Part shown: in pieces, positions 63,660-64,000 of the stretch
How positions within the stretch are numbered: the stretch's first letter is position 1
Layout of the letters: each line of letters begins with the position of its first letter
NCBI RefSeq assembly: GCF_036568125.1
Contig: NZ_DATCTF010000012.1
Location: forward strand, 1 to 64,000
Length of the DNA stretch: 64,000 bases
Direction of reading: 5' to 3'
DNA from: Magnetovibrio sp.
GTDB taxonomy: Bacteria > Pseudomonadota > Alphaproteobacteria > Rhodospirillales > Magnetovibrionaceae
The notes under the pieces: model-generated
Told to the model about the DNA's origin: nothing
The model's input: only the letters and a program-made list of their open reading frames with translations
The model's database searches: none
Made by a program: the position numbers and the translations under genes

Positions 63660-64000
63660 ACGCTCCCACCCTGCCCGGCGCGCTGGAGCTCATCCCCGCC
63701 GAGCCCGCGTTGAAACGCGCGTTGAGCGAATGGCTCGATTGGTTGAAGCACGAAAAACGCTCCAGCCCCCACACGCTCGACAATTACAGCCGTGACATCG
63801 CTGCGTTTCTGACCTTTTTCAGCGAACACCTGGGTTTTGCGCCGGGCGTGCGCGACTTGGCGGATTTGCGCGCGGTGGACTTTCGCGGCTGGCTGGCGCG
63901 CCTTGGCCAAGACGGTAAAAGCCGCGCCACCATCGCGCGGCGGTTTTCGACCTTGCGCACATTATATAAATACCTCGAACGCCAAGGCGTGCTCAGCAAC
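63641..64000 (+). CDS. xerC: tyrosine recombinase XerC, N-terminal part (runs off the window)
   Basis: The frame is open from the ATG at 63641 to the right edge (120 codons) and overlaps the DUF484 gene by 19 bp. It encodes the SAM-like core-binding domain: ALSEWLDWLKHEKRSSPHTL, NYSRDIAAFLTF, GWLARLGQDGKSRATIARR and LRTLYKYLERQGV. The catalytic Arg/His/Tyr half lies outside. XerC with XerD resolves chromosome dimers at dif. The context after DUF484 supports XerC over XerD. Confidence 0.87.
   Translation, partial: MAHQHLDAPTLPGALELIPAEPALKRALSEWLDWLKHEKRSSPHTLDNYSRDIAAFLTFFSEHLGFAPGVRDLADLRAVDFRGWLARLGQDGKSRATIARRFSTLRTLYKYLERQGVLSN

Overview
The window looks like chromosomal DNA of a GC-rich, free-living alphaproteobacterium, most likely a Rhodospirillales-type aquatic organism able to fix CO2. 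This is an inference. It rests on gene order (dnaG-rpoD beside GatB/YqeY and carAB; priA, DUF484 and xerC next to an F1 ATP synthase operon atpHAGDC), on the long acidic insert in RpoD, and on a form I RuBisCO cluster. No phage, CRISPR array or intact insertion sequence is visible. Genes are dense on both strands.

Layout. 1-8.9 kb: a probable envelope/export locus read rightward, with the C-terminal end of a giant repeat protein, a TolC-like lipoprotein, two HlyD-type adaptors, a membrane M50 (site-2) protease fused to a HlyD-like module, and a TAXI solute-binding protein, closed by a terminator. 9.2-17.4 kb: cbbR divergent from cbbL-cbbS, a strong terminator, then cbbQ, cbbO, two small unknown proteins and a class II aldolase carrying an extra C-terminal domain. 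17.5-26 kb: a leftward signalling operon with a 2157-residue hybrid histidine kinase (two periplasmic binding domains, a Cache-like domain, four PAS, two receivers, Hpt), two single-domain response regulators and a REC-EAL phosphodiesterase. 26-33.4 kb: a CAU tRNA, small genes, rpoD, dnaG with two DnaA boxes upstream, an Hpt/pseudo-receiver protein and a GatB/YqeY protein. 33.7-38.8 kb: carA-carB-greA. 38.9-45.4 kb: an accessory stretch with a membrane protein, a haem-binding-like protein, a TetR/GST/PPOX unit with shared operators, Lrp, a GH114 enzyme, trxB and a LysR regulator. 45.5-46.6 kb: two related candidate small RNAs flanking a DUF2892 gene. 46.6-55.2 kb: an EF-G-like factor, two paralogous small proteins, an aspartate aminotransferase, a methyltransferase, uvrB, two SixA-type phosphatases and a hemerythrin. 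55.3-64 kb: atpHAGDC, priA, DUF484 and the start of xerC.

How the parts work together. CbbR probably controls RuBisCO, and CbbQ/CbbO reactivate the enzyme. The aldolase could act in the Calvin cycle, although phosphoribulokinase and most other cycle enzymes lie outside the window. The giant kinase can pass phosphate through His1511, Asp1953 and His2103 to the co-transcribed receivers, one of which is joined to a c-di-GMP phosphodiesterase, linking periplasmic ligands to c-di-GMP turnover.

The least ordinary items are the M50/HlyD export locus and the pair of C-rich-loop RNAs at 45.6-45.7 and 46.4-46.6 kb. All assignments come from reading the sequence; no database search was run.
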